A DNA stretch of 64,000 nt from Mesorhizobium sp. M3A.F.Ca.ET.080.04.2.1 (GTDB taxonomy: Bacteria > Pseudomonadota > Alphaproteobacteria > Rhizobiales > Rhizobiaceae), in contig NZ_CP034451.1 in assembly GCF_003952525.1 (NCBI RefSeq), positions 3,348,001 to 3,412,000 on the forward strand, given 5' to 3'. Positions 35,985 to 44,531 of the stretch are shown in pieces. The notes beneath the pieces were generated by a model. It was not told the DNA's origin. It searched no databases and worked only from the letters and a program-made list of their open reading frames with translations. The position numbers were made by a program, and so were the translations under genes. How positions within the stretch are numbered: position 1 is the first letter of the stretch; each line of letters begins with the position of its first letter.

Positions 35985-37226
35985 TCAGTTCAAAAGACCG
36001 TCCATGGAAATGGCCGGCCGGCGTCCGGCGATCAGATCGGCGGTGATGCGGGCCGAACCATGCGACATGGTCCAGCCGATATGGCCATGCCCGGTGTTGA
36101 AGTAGAGATTGCGCAGGCGGCGACGTCCGAACTCAGGCAGGTTGTTCGGAGTCATGGGTCTGAGGCCCGCCCACATCTCGGCGCGGTCATAGTCGGCGCC
36201 TTCCGGGTAGAGCTCCTGCGTCACGCCCTTCATGAAGGCGAAATCGGCCGGCTTGTGGCTGGTGTCGTAGCCGGCGAACTCGGCCGTCGCGGTGATCCGC
36301 AGCCGGTCGCCGAAGCGCGACATGGCGACAAGATTGTGCTCGTCGACGGAAGCGATGGTCGGCGGCGCCGGCCGGTTGCCGACCGGAATGGTCAGCGAAT
36401 AGCCCTTGATCGGATAGATCGGCAGGCTGATGCCGACCGTTTTGGCGATCAGCGGGCTGTAGGAGCCGAGCGCCAGCACATAGGCATCGCCCTTGAAGCT
36501 TCCCTTGTCGGTCAGCACCTGCGTGACGCCGTCGCCTGAGGTCTCGATGCCGGTGATTGTCGTGCCGGTATGGATCACACCGCCGCGCTCTACAACCTTT
36601 GCCGCAAGCGCCCGCGTGAACTTGGCCGGATCGCCGGTCTCGTCGGTCGGGCAATAGATGCCGCCGGCGATCTTTTCTTTGGCCGAGGCCAGCGCCGGAT
36701 CGAGCGCAACGACGCCGTCGCGGTCGAGCACCTCGATCTGCTGCCCGTCCTCCTCCAAAAGCTTCATGTGCTCGACGCCCCTGTCGAGCGCCTGCTGGCT
36801 GCGGTGGAAATAGAGGATGCCGCGATCGTTGCGGTCGTAATCTATCTGCTCGTCGGCGATGACCTCGTGCAGGACGGATTGCGAATAGGCGGCAAGGCGA
36901 TGCTTGAGCAGCGTGTTGCGACGGGCCTTCTCTGCCGTGCATTCCATCAGGAACAGCCATGACCAGCTGTAGAGCCTGGGATCGGACGAGAGCTTGAAGC
37001 GCAGAGCCTGGTCCTTCAGCACCAGCGATTTCAAAAGGATCATCGGCGCCTTCGGCGACGACCAGACGAAGGAATGTCCCGGCGCGATCATGCCGGCATT
37101 GCCCCAGCTGGTCTCGGCGGCGACCTGGGACTGGCGCTCGAGGACGATGACCTCGTGCCCATCCTTCTGCAGCTGATAGGCGGTGGTGACGCCAACCACG
37201 CCGCCGCCCAACACGATCACGCGCAT
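35985..37226 (-). CDS. dadA: D-amino-acid dehydrogenase (DadA family)
   Basis: FAD-dependent membrane-associated dehydrogenase oxidising D-amino acids to 2-oxo acids and passing electrons to the respiratory chain. The 413-residue product has the N-terminal dinucleotide motif MRVIVLGGGVVGVTTAYQLQKDGHEVIVLERQ, SWGNAGMIAPGHSFVWSSPKAP and the C-terminal MWAGLRPMTPNNLPEFGRRRLRNLYFNTGHGHIGWTMSHGSA, all DadA hallmarks. The ATG at 37226 follows GGAGG; a longer frame upstream lacks homology. There is no alanine racemase gene next to it; the downstream racemase-superfamily gene may take that role. Confidence 0.94.
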   Translation of the reverse strand: MRVIVLGGGVVGVTTAYQLQKDGHEVIVLERQSQVAAETSWGNAGMIAPGHSFVWSSPKAPMILLKSLVLKDQALRFKLSSDPRLYSWSWLFLMECTAEKARRNTLLKHRLAAYSQSVLHEVIADEQIDYDRNDRGILYFHRSQQALDRGVEHMKLLEEDGQQIEVLDRDGVVALDPALASAKEKIAGGIYCPTDETGDPAKFTRALAAKVVERGGVIHTGTTITGIETSGDGVTQVLTDKGSFKGDAYVLALGSYSPLIAKTVGISLPIYPIKGYSLTIPVGNRPAPPTIASVDEHNLVAMSRFGDRLRITATAEFAGYDTSHKPADFAFMKGVTQELYPEGADYDRAEMWAGLRPMTPNNLPEFGRRRLRNLYFNTGHGHIGWTMSHGSARITADLIAGRRPAISMDGLLN

Positions 37227-37790
37227 GGCGCCTCCGGAGATCGCAAGCCGGCGCAGTTTAGAGCGTGGATTGCGGTCTGCAATGGCACACATACCGACAT
37301 GTCGGCGGGACAGCGCCCCCTGGTGGCCTGCCGGCCATCTCCCCCACGAGGGACCCACTTGGGGAGGAGATCAGCAGCTTCGCCGGCACAGCTTTTCTGA
37401 CAACGTTGGCGATTGGCGAAAGTCTGGGCGACATTCGATCGGCAGCACGTCAGCGCCAGCACATTCCTGATCAATCGCATCGGCGTGGCCGCTTCGAAAA
37501 GACGATCCTTCATCGCGATGGGCGCGCAATAATGAAGCGCAAGGAAGCGAAGCAGTCGCTCCAGCTTCTACTTGGGGACTGAGGGCCAGTCCTATTCGAG
37601 ACTTCCAGCGCAGCGGTCCGGTTCTTCATTAACAATACGTTGACGCATTGCGAAAAAGTCATGACGAACTGTTTCGCGGCGACTCCAAACGTGTGCCTCT
37701 GCCATGGAACCGACAGACAGCTGCCGCATTTCCCGCCTCATTCGACACTTACCGGCGGGGCCTGTCTTGTAAACGGAGCTGTCCCCAAAG
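37227..37790. other. Intergenic gap dadA-rlpA with repeat
   Basis: A 564-bp gap between divergent genes. It holds a half copy of the CCCCCTGG repeat (37312-37372) and a near match to the CtrA site, TTAA-N7-TTGA (37629-37643), about 150 bp before rlpA. No convincing gene is seen. Confidence 0.5.
37312..37372. repeat. Half copy of the CCCCCCTCTGG inverted-repeat family
   Basis: GCGCCCCCTGGTGGCCTGCC followed by GGCCATCTCCCCCACGAGG and GGGGAGGAGAT corresponds to the left arm of the 16119-16263 element, slightly diverged. Confidence 0.6.
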
Positions 37791-38153
37791 ATGAAGAGAA
37801 CCAAGCGGACCGCGCTTGTCGCGGTAACGGTCGCGGCTGGCCTGATGGCTGGCGCCTCGGCAGCTTCTTCGGCCGCCGCACAGTGCGGCCGAGCGTCCTG
37901 GTACGCGCTGCATTCCAGAACCGCCTCCGGCGAGCGCATGAACCCTTCGGCACTGACCGCCGCACATCGCACCTTGCCGTTCGGCACCAAGCTCAAGGTC
38001 ACCAACAAGAACAACGGCCGCAGCGTCGTCGTTCGCATCAACGATCGCGGCCCGTTCGTCAGGGGCCGGGTGCTCGACCTCTCCCGCGGCGCGGCCGGCC
38101 AGCTCGGCTTCATCGGCTCGGGCCATACCGCGGTGTGCATGGCGCGGGTGTGA
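37791..38153 (+). CDS. rlpA: RlpA-like septal-ring lytic transglycosylase / DPBB protein
   Basis: A 120-residue exported protein: signal peptide (to about residue 31, SAAAQ-C) and one double-psi beta-barrel domain, [71 protein letters not shown]. The His ([10 protein letters not shown]) and Asp (VRINDRGPF) required for glycan cleavage are present. It is a minimal RlpA without the C-terminal SPOR domain that targets the septum in Pseudomonas. The Cys at the predicted processing site (AAQC) might allow lipidation, although the lipobox is poor. Confidence 0.88.
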   Translation: MKRTKRTALVAVTVAAGLMAGASAASSAAAQCGRASWYALHSRTASGERMNPSALTAAHRTLPFGTKLKVTNKNNGRSVVVRINDRGPFVRGRVLDLSRGAAGQLGFIGSGHTAVCMARV

Positions 38154-38461
38154 GGCAGCCATCGACCGTGACCATTGCCGGATGCGAAGGCCGGGTTCCG
38201 CCGGTGCGACCCTGCTGCCGGTGAATCCCGGTTCGGTGTCCGGCAACAGCGGCCGGACAGGTTTCCTGCACATTTCGGCAATGCACAGTGAGCCGGCGCC
38301 GCCGTTCGATGCGGGTTTTCAACACCTTGGACAAAAGAAGCATTGATCACTCGGCGTGACCTATTGCATCGCAACAATATCTTGTTAACGTCGTTGCGAG
38401 ACATTTGAGGCTCGGCGCTGCCCGTCGTCGTTGAGTCGGAAGGCCGGCAGCGGAGTTGTCG
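38154..38461. other. Intergenic gap rlpA-phaZ, no gene seen
   Basis: A 308-bp gap. The part nearest phaZ is AT-richer and probably holds its promoter; the remainder shows no recognisable gene or RNA. Confidence 0.4.
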
Positions 38462-39739
38462 ATGTTCTACCAGCTCTACGAACTGAACCATGCGGCGCTG
38501 CAACCGGTCCGCCTTTACGCCGACGCGGTGCGGCTGCTTTATTCCAACCCACTCAATCCGATCTCGCATACGCCCTTCGGCCGTTCGGTCGCGGCGACCG
38601 CCGAGCTCTTCGAGCGCACCACGCGCCGCTACGGCAAGCCGCAATTCGGCCTGAGCAAGGCCGTGGTCGACTGGAACACGGTCGACGTCGTGGAAAGGAC
38701 CGTCTGGTCCAGGCCGTTCTGCAACCTCGTGCGGTTCGAGCGGGCTCTGCCGGCAGGGCGCAAGCCGGACCCCAAGCTTCTGATCGTGGCGCCGATGTCC
38801 GGCCACTACGCGACGCTGCTGCGGGGCACGGTCGAGGCGATGCTGCCCCATGCCGACGTGCACATCACCGACTGGGTCGATGCCCGCATGGTGCCGCTCG
38901 CCGACGGCAGTTTCGACCTGGACGACTATATCGACTACATCATCGACATGTTCCACGCGCTTGGCCCCGACACCCATGTCATGGCGGTGTGCCAGCCTTC
39001 CGTGCCGGTGCTGGCGGCGGTTGCGCTGATGGAAAAGCGCGGCGATCCCTTCGTGCCTTCGACCATGACGCTGATGGGCGGCCCGATCGATACCAGGCGC
39101 AACCCGACCGCGGTCAATCTTCTCGCCGAGGAAAAGGGCAGCGGCTGGTTCCGCGACAACGTCATCATGAAGGCACCTTGGCCGGTGCCCGGCTTCGGCC
39201 GCGAGGTTTATCCCGGCTTCCTGCAGCTTTCGGGCTTCATGAGCATGAACCTCGACCGCCACATCCTCGCCCACAAGGACTTCTTCATGCACCTTGTGAA
39301 GAACGACGGCGACAGCGCCGAGAAGCATCGCGACTTCTACGATGAATATCTGGCGGTGATGGATCTGACGGCGGAATTCTACCTGCAGACCGTCGATACG
39401 GTGTTCGTGCGTCACGCTCTGCCGAAGGGCGAGATGAAGCATCGCGGCGAGGCGGTCGATCCTTCGGCGATCCGCAACGTCGCCCTGTTCACCGTGGAAG
39501 GCGAGAACGACGACATTTCCGGCCTCGGCCAGACCGAGGCCGCACATGACCTGTGCATCAACATTCCGCCCGACAAGCACGCGCATTACATGCAGCCGGC
39601 CGTCGGCCATTACGGCGTCTTCAACGGTTCGCGCTTCCGCTCCGAGATCGTACCGCGCATCGTCGACTTCATCACGGGCTATGGCAGGCAGAGCCGCGTG
39701 GCCGCGAAGCCCAAGCTGGTGCGCTCCGCCAAGGCGTGA
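38462..39739 (+). CDS. phaZ: Intracellular polyhydroxyalkanoate depolymerase
   Basis: Mobilises stored polyhydroxybutyrate granules in the cytoplasm. The 425-residue alpha/beta-hydrolase has the intracellular PhaZ pattern MFYQLYELNHAALQPVRLYADAV at the N-terminus and the nucleophile elbow VMAVCQPSVPVLAAVALM, where a Cys replaces the usual Ser, as in the Cupriavidus PhaZa1 enzyme. TLMGGPIDTRRNPTAVN and PAVGHYGVFNGSRFR follow, the latter with the catalytic His. The ATG at 38462 has GGAG six bases before it; a TTG two codons upstream is less likely. No PHA synthase or phasin adjoins it. Confidence 0.95.
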   Translation: MFYQLYELNHAALQPVRLYADAVRLLYSNPLNPISHTPFGRSVAATAELFERTTRRYGKPQFGLSKAVVDWNTVDVVERTVWSRPFCNLVRFERALPAGRKPDPKLLIVAPMSGHYATLLRGTVEAMLPHADVHITDWVDARMVPLADGSFDLDDYIDYIIDMFHALGPDTHVMAVCQPSVPVLAAVALMEKRGDPFVPSTMTLMGGPIDTRRNPTAVNLLAEEKGSGWFRDNVIMKAPWPVPGFGREVYPGFLQLSGFMSMNLDRHILAHKDFFMHLVKNDGDSAEKHRDFYDEYLAVMDLTAEFYLQTVDTVFVRHALPKGEMKHRGEAVDPSAIRNVALFTVEGENDDISGLGQTEAAHDLCINIPPDKHAHYMQPAVGHYGVFNGSRFRSEIVPRIVDFITGYGRQSRVAAKPKLVRSAKA

Positions 39740-39962
39740 AAGACAGATCCGCTCGCCGATGAAGCGATTCCAGGACGGCGGTCCTCCGCGTCGTCGCCTC
39801 GTACCTATGCTTGCAGGCGCCACTACCAAAGGCTGCATTGTCGAGGCGGTCGGCGGCGTTCAGCCCGAGGGCTGTTGCGAAATAGCCGCTCTCGCGATCG
39901 TGCGGGTAACCATGCCGTCAAACTAGCCGCCGTCGCTAATTGACACGGACTGTAAATCGCCC

Positions 39963-39977
39963 TTAACGTTTCGTTAA
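39963..39977 (+). promoter_or_regulatory. CtrA-type box before the transglutaminase-like gene
   Basis: Perfect TTAA-N7-TTAA (TTAACGTTTCGTTAA), the full consensus of the alphaproteobacterial cell-cycle regulator CtrA, 23 bp upstream of the start codon at 40000. Confidence 0.6.
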
Positions 39978-39999
39978 TAAAAACAGGGCGGCGGGGGCA

Positions 40000-40617
40000 A
40001 TGACTTCCTCAGCGATGGCGCGGATGCTGCGTTTGTGTGCAGTCGCAGGGCTGGCGATCTCGGCCCACTGGGCGGTGCCGGCTTGGGCGGCCGGCGCCAT
40101 GACGACCGGTGGCCTGACGTCGCAGCCGATTGGACATTACGATTTCTGCAAGAGCCATCCGGGCGAATGCAACATCCGGCCAAACAATCTCGCACCGGCC
40201 AAGATGACCGAGGGGGTCTGGCGCAAGCTGACAAGCATCACCGCGAAGGTCAATGCCGCGGTCAGGCCGATGAGCGATCTCGATCACTACGGCAAGGACG
40301 AAGTCTGGGCCTATCCGGACGACGGCTTTGGCGATTGCGAGGACTATGTGCTGGAAAAGCGGCGCGAGCTTTCCGGCATGGGCATTTCGCTCGCCGATCT
40401 TCTGATCACCGTCGTGCGCAAGCCTGACGGCGAGGGCCATTCGGTGCTGACCGTCCGCACCGACAGGGGCGATTACGTCCTCGACAATTTGACCGACAAG
40501 GTCAAAGCCTGGGACGAGACAGGCTACCGCTTCCTCAAGCGGCAGGCGATCGACAACACCGGCCGCTGGGTTTCGATCCGCGATGGCCAGCAGGTGCTGG
40601 TCGGCTCGGTGCAGTAG
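40000..40617 (+). CDS. Bacterial transglutaminase-like cysteine peptidase (BTLCP)
   Basis: A 205-residue exported protein with a signal peptide (to about residue 31, VPAWAAGAM). The BTLCP domain has a Cys-His-Asp triad: FGDCEDYVLEKRREL (Cys), GEGHSVLTVRT (His) and GDYVLDNLTDKV (Asp). Members resemble LapG, the calcium-dependent periplasmic protease that cleaves surface adhesins, but this one has no LapD/LapA neighbours. Start ATG 40000 is preceded by GCGGGGG; ATG 40015 is the alternative. A perfect CtrA-type box immediately upstream suggests cell-cycle-timed expression. Confidence 0.9.
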   Translation: MTSSAMARMLRLCAVAGLAISAHWAVPAWAAGAMTTGGLTSQPIGHYDFCKSHPGECNIRPNNLAPAKMTEGVWRKLTSITAKVNAAVRPMSDLDHYGKDEVWAYPDDGFGDCEDYVLEKRRELSGMGISLADLLITVVRKPDGEGHSVLTVRTDRGDYVLDNLTDKVKAWDETGYRFLKRQAIDNTGRWVSIRDGQQVLVGSVQ

Positions 40618-40790
40618 GCGAGAGCCTCGAGTCTGGCGGCCGCGCCGCCCGGGACCGCTTCCATCGCATTTTGCCAGATAGCGAGCGTCGGCGCCGCCCT
40701 GCCGGGCATTTTTCCTCGGTTCACGGCCGTGCATGGGGAGAGGATGGCGGCCGCCAGATGAGGGCAAGCGCCGACGTTGCCAATTGCCGC

Positions 40791-41162
40791 TTACCGCCCG
40801 CGTCGACCGAGCGCCGCACGGACCGACGCAGTGATTGTCCGCAGTTCCGCCTCGTCCAGCCTCTCGATGCTCTCGGCCAGGAGGTTGGCCAGCTCGGTCG
40901 CGGCGGGCGACAGACCCGACGTATCGATCCTGACCCGGGGATGCGAGGTCTCGGCCAAACGGGCGAGGTCCTCGGCATCGTCCCAGATGATGTTGAAATA
41001 GCCGATGATCTTCTGGATCAGCGTCCAGGTCGGCGCCCCGCGGCGGCCATGCTCGAGCGCCGACAGATAGGCGGCGCTGACCCCGATGGCTTGCGCCATC
41101 GCCTTCTGGCTGACGCCGCGCTCGGCTCGCAGCGCCCGCAACTTTTCGCCGAACGGGGTCAC
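40791..41162 (-). CDS. XRE-family helix-turn-helix regulator
   Basis: A 123-residue DNA-binding protein. An N-terminal HTH-XRE domain (residues about 5-60, MTPFGEKLRALRAERGVSQKAMAQAIGVSAAYLSALEHGRRGAPTWTLIQKI) is followed by a helical tail (PAATELANLLAESIERLDEAELRTITASV) that may dimerise. It starts 10 bp after the stop of the Smr gene and is the last gene of the timA-mltA-smr unit, a conserved rhizobial arrangement. Targets are unknown. Confidence 0.92.
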   Translation of the reverse strand: MTPFGEKLRALRAERGVSQKAMAQAIGVSAAYLSALEHGRRGAPTWTLIQKIIGYFNIIWDDAEDLARLAETSHPRVRIDTSGLSPAATELANLLAESIERLDEAELRTITASVRAALGRRGR

Positions 41163-41172
41163 GGGGCCATTC

Positions 41173-41697
41173 TCATGCGCGCGTGCGTCTCAACCGGACA
41201 TAGAGCGCGCCCGAGCCGCCGTGGTTGCGGGCGGCGTGATCGTGACTCGAGACAAGATGCCGGAAAGCCGGTGTAGACAGCCAATGCGGCACCGAACGCC
41301 GCAGGATCCCGTCGCCGCCGGAGGACGAGCCCTTGCCGGTGATGACGAGGACATAGCGGATGCCGCCGGCATGCGCGCGATGCAGGAAGGTAAGCAGCAG
41401 CGAATAGGCCTCGTCCTGCGTCATGCCATGCAGGTCGACGCGGCCCTCGATCGGCAGCCGGCCCTTTTTCAACTTGTGCAGCGTCTGGTCGTCCAGCGCG
41501 TGCGCAACATGCTGCACCTTCGGCTTCGCGGCGATTGCCGGAACGCCGTTGACCGGTGGGGGCTCCGGCGTCGCGTTCGGTTTCACGAGGTCGGGAATCT
41601 CTACCGCGGCCTTGCCCTTGAGCGGCCGGGCCGTCCGAGCAACCAGGTTCCAGAGGATGCGGTCATCCTCGCTGAGCTTGTCGTCGCGGCGGGTCAT
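41173..41697 (-). CDS. Smr-domain (MutS2 C-terminal-like) protein
   Basis: A 174-residue protein with a disordered Pro-rich N-terminal half and a C-terminal Smr domain containing VDLHGMTQDEAYSLLLTFLHRAHAGGIRYVLVITGKGSSSGGDGILRRSVPHWLS. The DLHG motif and the GKG loop are the hallmarks of Smr nucleases. Stand-alone Smr proteins cleave or rescue nucleic acids, in some cases collided ribosome mRNAs; its exact role is not known. The ATG overlaps the stop of mltA by four bases. Confidence 0.92.
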   Translation of the reverse strand: MTRRDDKLSEDDRILWNLVARTARPLKGKAAVEIPDLVKPNATPEPPPVNGVPAIAAKPKVQHVAHALDDQTLHKLKKGRLPIEGRVDLHGMTQDEAYSLLLTFLHRAHAGGIRYVLVITGKGSSSGGDGILRRSVPHWLSTPAFRHLVSSHDHAARNHGGSGALYVRLRRTRA

Positions 41698-42800
41698 CGG
41701 CGCACTCCGTTGACCAGCACGCGCGGGACCAGCGCATAGAAATCGGCGGCGTTGCGGACAACACCGGCGATTTCGCCCGCCGCATCGCCGGAGCCGGCAA
41801 AGAGATCGCCGCGCGCCGGACCGGTAATGGCCGAGCCGGTATCCTGCGCGATCATCAGGCGACGAAACGGCTTCTGGTCAAAGGCAGTGAGACTCGGCGC
41901 AACGATATGGAAAGGCGTGCCGAAGGTATGCAGCAAGCGGTCGACAGCGACCGAGCGGCCCGGCGCCAGCGGCACCTTGGCGGCGGCGATGGGACCGAGT
42001 GCTGCATCTTCGACCGGGGCTTCGCGAAAGAAGATGTAGGAGCGGTTCCGCCACAGGATCTCGTCGACGCGGTCGGGATGCGCCTTGAACCAGGCGCGGA
42101 TCGACTGCATCGTCACCTTCTCGAGCGGAATCTCGCCAAGCTCGCTCAGGATCCGGCCGGGACCGGTGAAACGCTGGCCGGACTTCGAGGCATAGGTGAC
42201 GCGGCAGAGCCTGCCGTCCGTCAACTTCAGCCGCGCCGCGCCCTGCACGTGGATGAAGAAGGCATCGACCTTGTCGGCGAGCCAGGCGATTTCGAGATTC
42301 CGACCGGAAAGCGCGCCGCGCTCGATCGCGCCGCGGTCGAAATATTCGATCAAGCCCGCCGGCGTTTCACGCGCGAAGGCGAGATAGGGGTCCATCCCGG
42401 CCGGCCGGTTGCCATCGTCGATGTCGATGAGATCCGCAGGGCGCGAAAGCAGCGGCACGCTGAAGCGGTCCGTCCTGACCGGCGAAGCCTCAGCCTCCGG
42501 CTCGTAGAAGCCGGTGACCAGGCCGGGGCCGCCGTCTTCCGCCGCCACCAGCATCGGAACGAAATGACGCTCGAAAAAAGACCGCGCCTCCGACGCATCC
42601 GGGACCGAAACGGCGCGCGCCTCGGCATAGGCTTCGGCAAAGGCGTCGCCAGCGACGCCGAGCGAGCCGGTGCGATAGGACTTGACGAGGACGTGGAAGG
42701 CAGAGCGCCGAAACGCCGCGTAAGCGGCGGCATGATCGTCCTCATCCCAGCCGGGCAGGTCGCTGAAGGTCGTTTGGCTGAATGCGGGAGAGAGCGACAT
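41694..42800 (-). CDS. mltA: Membrane-bound lytic murein transglycosylase A
   Basis: Cleaves peptidoglycan glycan strands to 1,6-anhydro muropeptides. The 368-residue product has the MltA barrel (GGPGLVTGFYEPEAEASPVRTDRFSVPLLSRPADLI) and the C-terminal 3D domain with the catalytic aspartate in RLMIAQDTGSAITGPARGDLFAGSGDAAGEIAG. The N-terminus MSLSPAFSQTTFSDLPGW lacks an obvious lipobox or signal peptide in this frame; an N-terminal export signal may be missing from the predicted start. It lies between timA and smr. A palindromic repeat (42815-42922) separates it from timA. Confidence 0.93.
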   Translation of the reverse strand: MSLSPAFSQTTFSDLPGWDEDDHAAAYAAFRRSAFHVLVKSYRTGSLGVAGDAFAEAYAEARAVSVPDASEARSFFERHFVPMLVAAEDGGPGLVTGFYEPEAEASPVRTDRFSVPLLSRPADLIDIDDGNRPAGMDPYLAFARETPAGLIEYFDRGAIERGALSGRNLEIAWLADKVDAFFIHVQGAARLKLTDGRLCRVTYASKSGQRFTGPGRILSELGEIPLEKVTMQSIRAWFKAHPDRVDEILWRNRSYIFFREAPVEDAALGPIAAAKVPLAPGRSVAVDRLLHTFGTPFHIVAPSLTAFDQKPFRRLMIAQDTGSAITGPARGDLFAGSGDAAGEIAGVVRNAADFYALVPRVLVNGVRR

Positions 42801-42814
42801 GGCAGCCGCCGCCT

Positions 42815-42922
42815 AGAGCCGGATGATTTCAGGCGGATTCGACCTGAAATCGGGATCCGGCTCCAAATCATAAAACATGATGTCGTCCGAAAACCGCTTC
42901 ACACTTTTCGGCATCATGCTCC
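42815..42922. repeat. Double palindrome inside the timA-mltA operon
   Basis: Two adjacent foldbacks: GAGCCGGATGATTTCAGG / CCTGAAATCGGGATCCGGCTC (42815-42863), and ATGATGTCGTCCGAAAAC / TTTTCGGCATCATGCTC (42876-42920). The second is related to the element at 8826-8891. The position suggests an operon-internal RNA stem that could stabilise the timA message or attenuate mltA. Confidence 0.68.
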
Positions 42923-42925
42923 AGG

Positions 42926-43633
42926 TCAGTCTTCTTCTTCCGTGGCGACGAGCTTCCAGTTCGGATCGCGCGAGCGGGTATCGCGGAAGAAGGTCCAGAC
43001 GTCCTTGACCTCGGCCACTTTCTCCGGATCGCCGTCAATGACGGCGCCGACCTTGTCGCGGGTTGCCGAAACCAACTCGCTGACGATGCGCAGCGTGATA
43101 TGGGCCTCGCTGCCCTTCATCTCCGCGGCGACGATATCGACCTTGTCGATGCCGACGAAAGAGGACTGGATCTTTTCCGATTTCGCCTCGCGCTCGCCGA
43201 TCGCAGCGGCGAAGCTGTCATAGACCTCGCGCGACAGCAGGTTCTTCAGCGTCTTGCGGTCGCCGTCGGCAAAGGCCATGACAATCATCTCATAAGCCAT
43301 TTTGGCGCCGTCGATGAAGGTCTTCGGATCGAAGGACGGGTCGTTGTCCTTGATCGTCCGCAAGCCCTTGTTGAGGTCGCTGTCGGGCTTGGCGAACGCA
43401 TCGATCGCGGCATAGGTCTCGGCGGCGGTCTCGCCAGGCATGCGCTTGCGCGGCAGCGACACCACATTCTCCGATTTCTGCGCCGCGTCCTGGTCGCGCG
43501 TGCGGCTCGCCGAATAGGGATCGAAGGGCGGACGCTCGTTTCCGGTGCGACGGCCCAGCACGTTGCGCAGCTGGAAGAAGATCACAACTGCCGCAATCAA
43601 AAAGAAAATCGTGCCGAAGTCGAAGAAACCCAT
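42926..43633 (-). CDS. timA: Tim44/TimA-family membrane-anchored protein
   Basis: A 235-residue protein with an N-terminal transmembrane helix (MGFFDFGTIFFLIAAVVIFFQLRNVLG), a charged linker and a C-terminal Tim44-like domain (DPKTFIDGAKMAYEMIVMAFADGDRKTLKNLLSREVYDSFAAAIGEREAK ... WTFFRDTRSRDPNWKLVATEEE). It is the bacterial counterpart of the mitochondrial import subunit Tim44, found throughout Alphaproteobacteria; its bacterial role is unclear and probably envelope related. The ATG at 43633 is chosen over a TTG upstream. It is the first gene of the leftward operon, divergent from fxsA. Confidence 0.93.
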   Translation of the reverse strand: MGFFDFGTIFFLIAAVVIFFQLRNVLGRRTGNERPPFDPYSASRTRDQDAAQKSENVVSLPRKRMPGETAAETYAAIDAFAKPDSDLNKGLRTIKDNDPSFDPKTFIDGAKMAYEMIVMAFADGDRKTLKNLLSREVYDSFAAAIGEREAKSEKIQSSFVGIDKVDIVAAEMKGSEAHITLRIVSELVSATRDKVGAVIDGDPEKVAEVKDVWTFFRDTRSRDPNWKLVATEEED

Positions 43634-43835
43634 ATCTTCCGCCAACTCGATCCCTGTACCGGCCGGACCGCCAGAGCTTCTAAGAAGGCGGCGGTCGCAT
43701 AGCGTTCATCACCCAAAGCATATAGAACGGCGGGCGCAATCATTCAAATCAAAGGCAGCCATACCTATCTAAGGGCGCCAAGGCCAGCGGCGATTGTCGC
43801 CGAGCCTGCGAAAGAAGAAAGCGATCGGTCGACAC

Positions 43836-44334
43836 TTGCGCGTTTCGTTCATTCCGCTGTTCCTGCTCCTGCTGCCGTTTGCTGGAGATCGCCGGCTTCG
43901 TCATTGTCGGCCGTGAAGTCGGCGCCTTGGCGACGGTTGGGCTGGTCATTTTGTCCACCATCGCCGGCAGCCTGCTGCTCCGGCTCCAGGGCTTTGGCGT
44001 GATGGCCCGGGTGCGCGCGGAGATGGACGCCGGACGCGATCCCAGCCGCCAGCTCGCGCATGGCGCGATGATCGTGCTGGCTGCGATCCTGCTCATCATT
44101 CCAGGCTTCATCACCGACATTATCGCCATCCTGCTTCTGCTCCCGCCAGTGCGCGACCTGGCCTGGCGCCTGCTCAAGAACCGCATCGTGATGGCGACCA
44201 GCTTCAGCGGCGGCTTTCGCGCCCGCAGCCGCGACAAGACCATCGATCTCGACGACAGCGACTATTCGCGTGCCGACGACTACAAGCGCGGGCCGGACCA
44301 TGATTCGCCCTGGCGACGCCTCAAGGACGACTAG
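43836..44334 (+). CDS. fxsA: FxsA family membrane protein, apparent N-terminal frameshift
   Basis: FxsA is a small four-helix inner-membrane protein. The main frame from 43879 reads [51 protein letters not shown] ... [29 protein letters not shown], typical of the family. The expected first 15 residues ([15 protein letters not shown]) are encoded at 43836-43880 but in a different frame: CCGTTTGCTGGAG has one G (43881) more than needed to read PF-LEIAGF continuously. Either the gene is genuinely shifted, the base is a sequencing error, or translation starts at TTG 43879. The gene is divergent from timA and upstream of secB, as usual in rhizobia. Confidence 0.88.
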
Positions 44335-44531
44335 GCCCGGGCACCGTTGCGCCGAGTCGCGGATCGGCGCCTGAAAATCCCGTCCCGACTCTCGCTTGCC
44401 ACAGGACCGCTGCGGATTTTCGGACGACATGCACAGGGCGGCGAAACTTGTCTTGTGCTGCCGACCATGGTAGCGAACCCCCGATTTCAATCCGGTCAGC
44501 AACGCTGCCCAGGCAAAAGGACCACAGGCTC

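Noticed and set aside
37592..39838. Long open frame of about 750 codons on the minus strand across rlpA and phaZ
   Set aside because: It is the GC-rich shadow of phaZ and rlpA on the other strand; the translation is His/Arg-rich with no domain, and the plus-strand genes are clearly homologous to known families.
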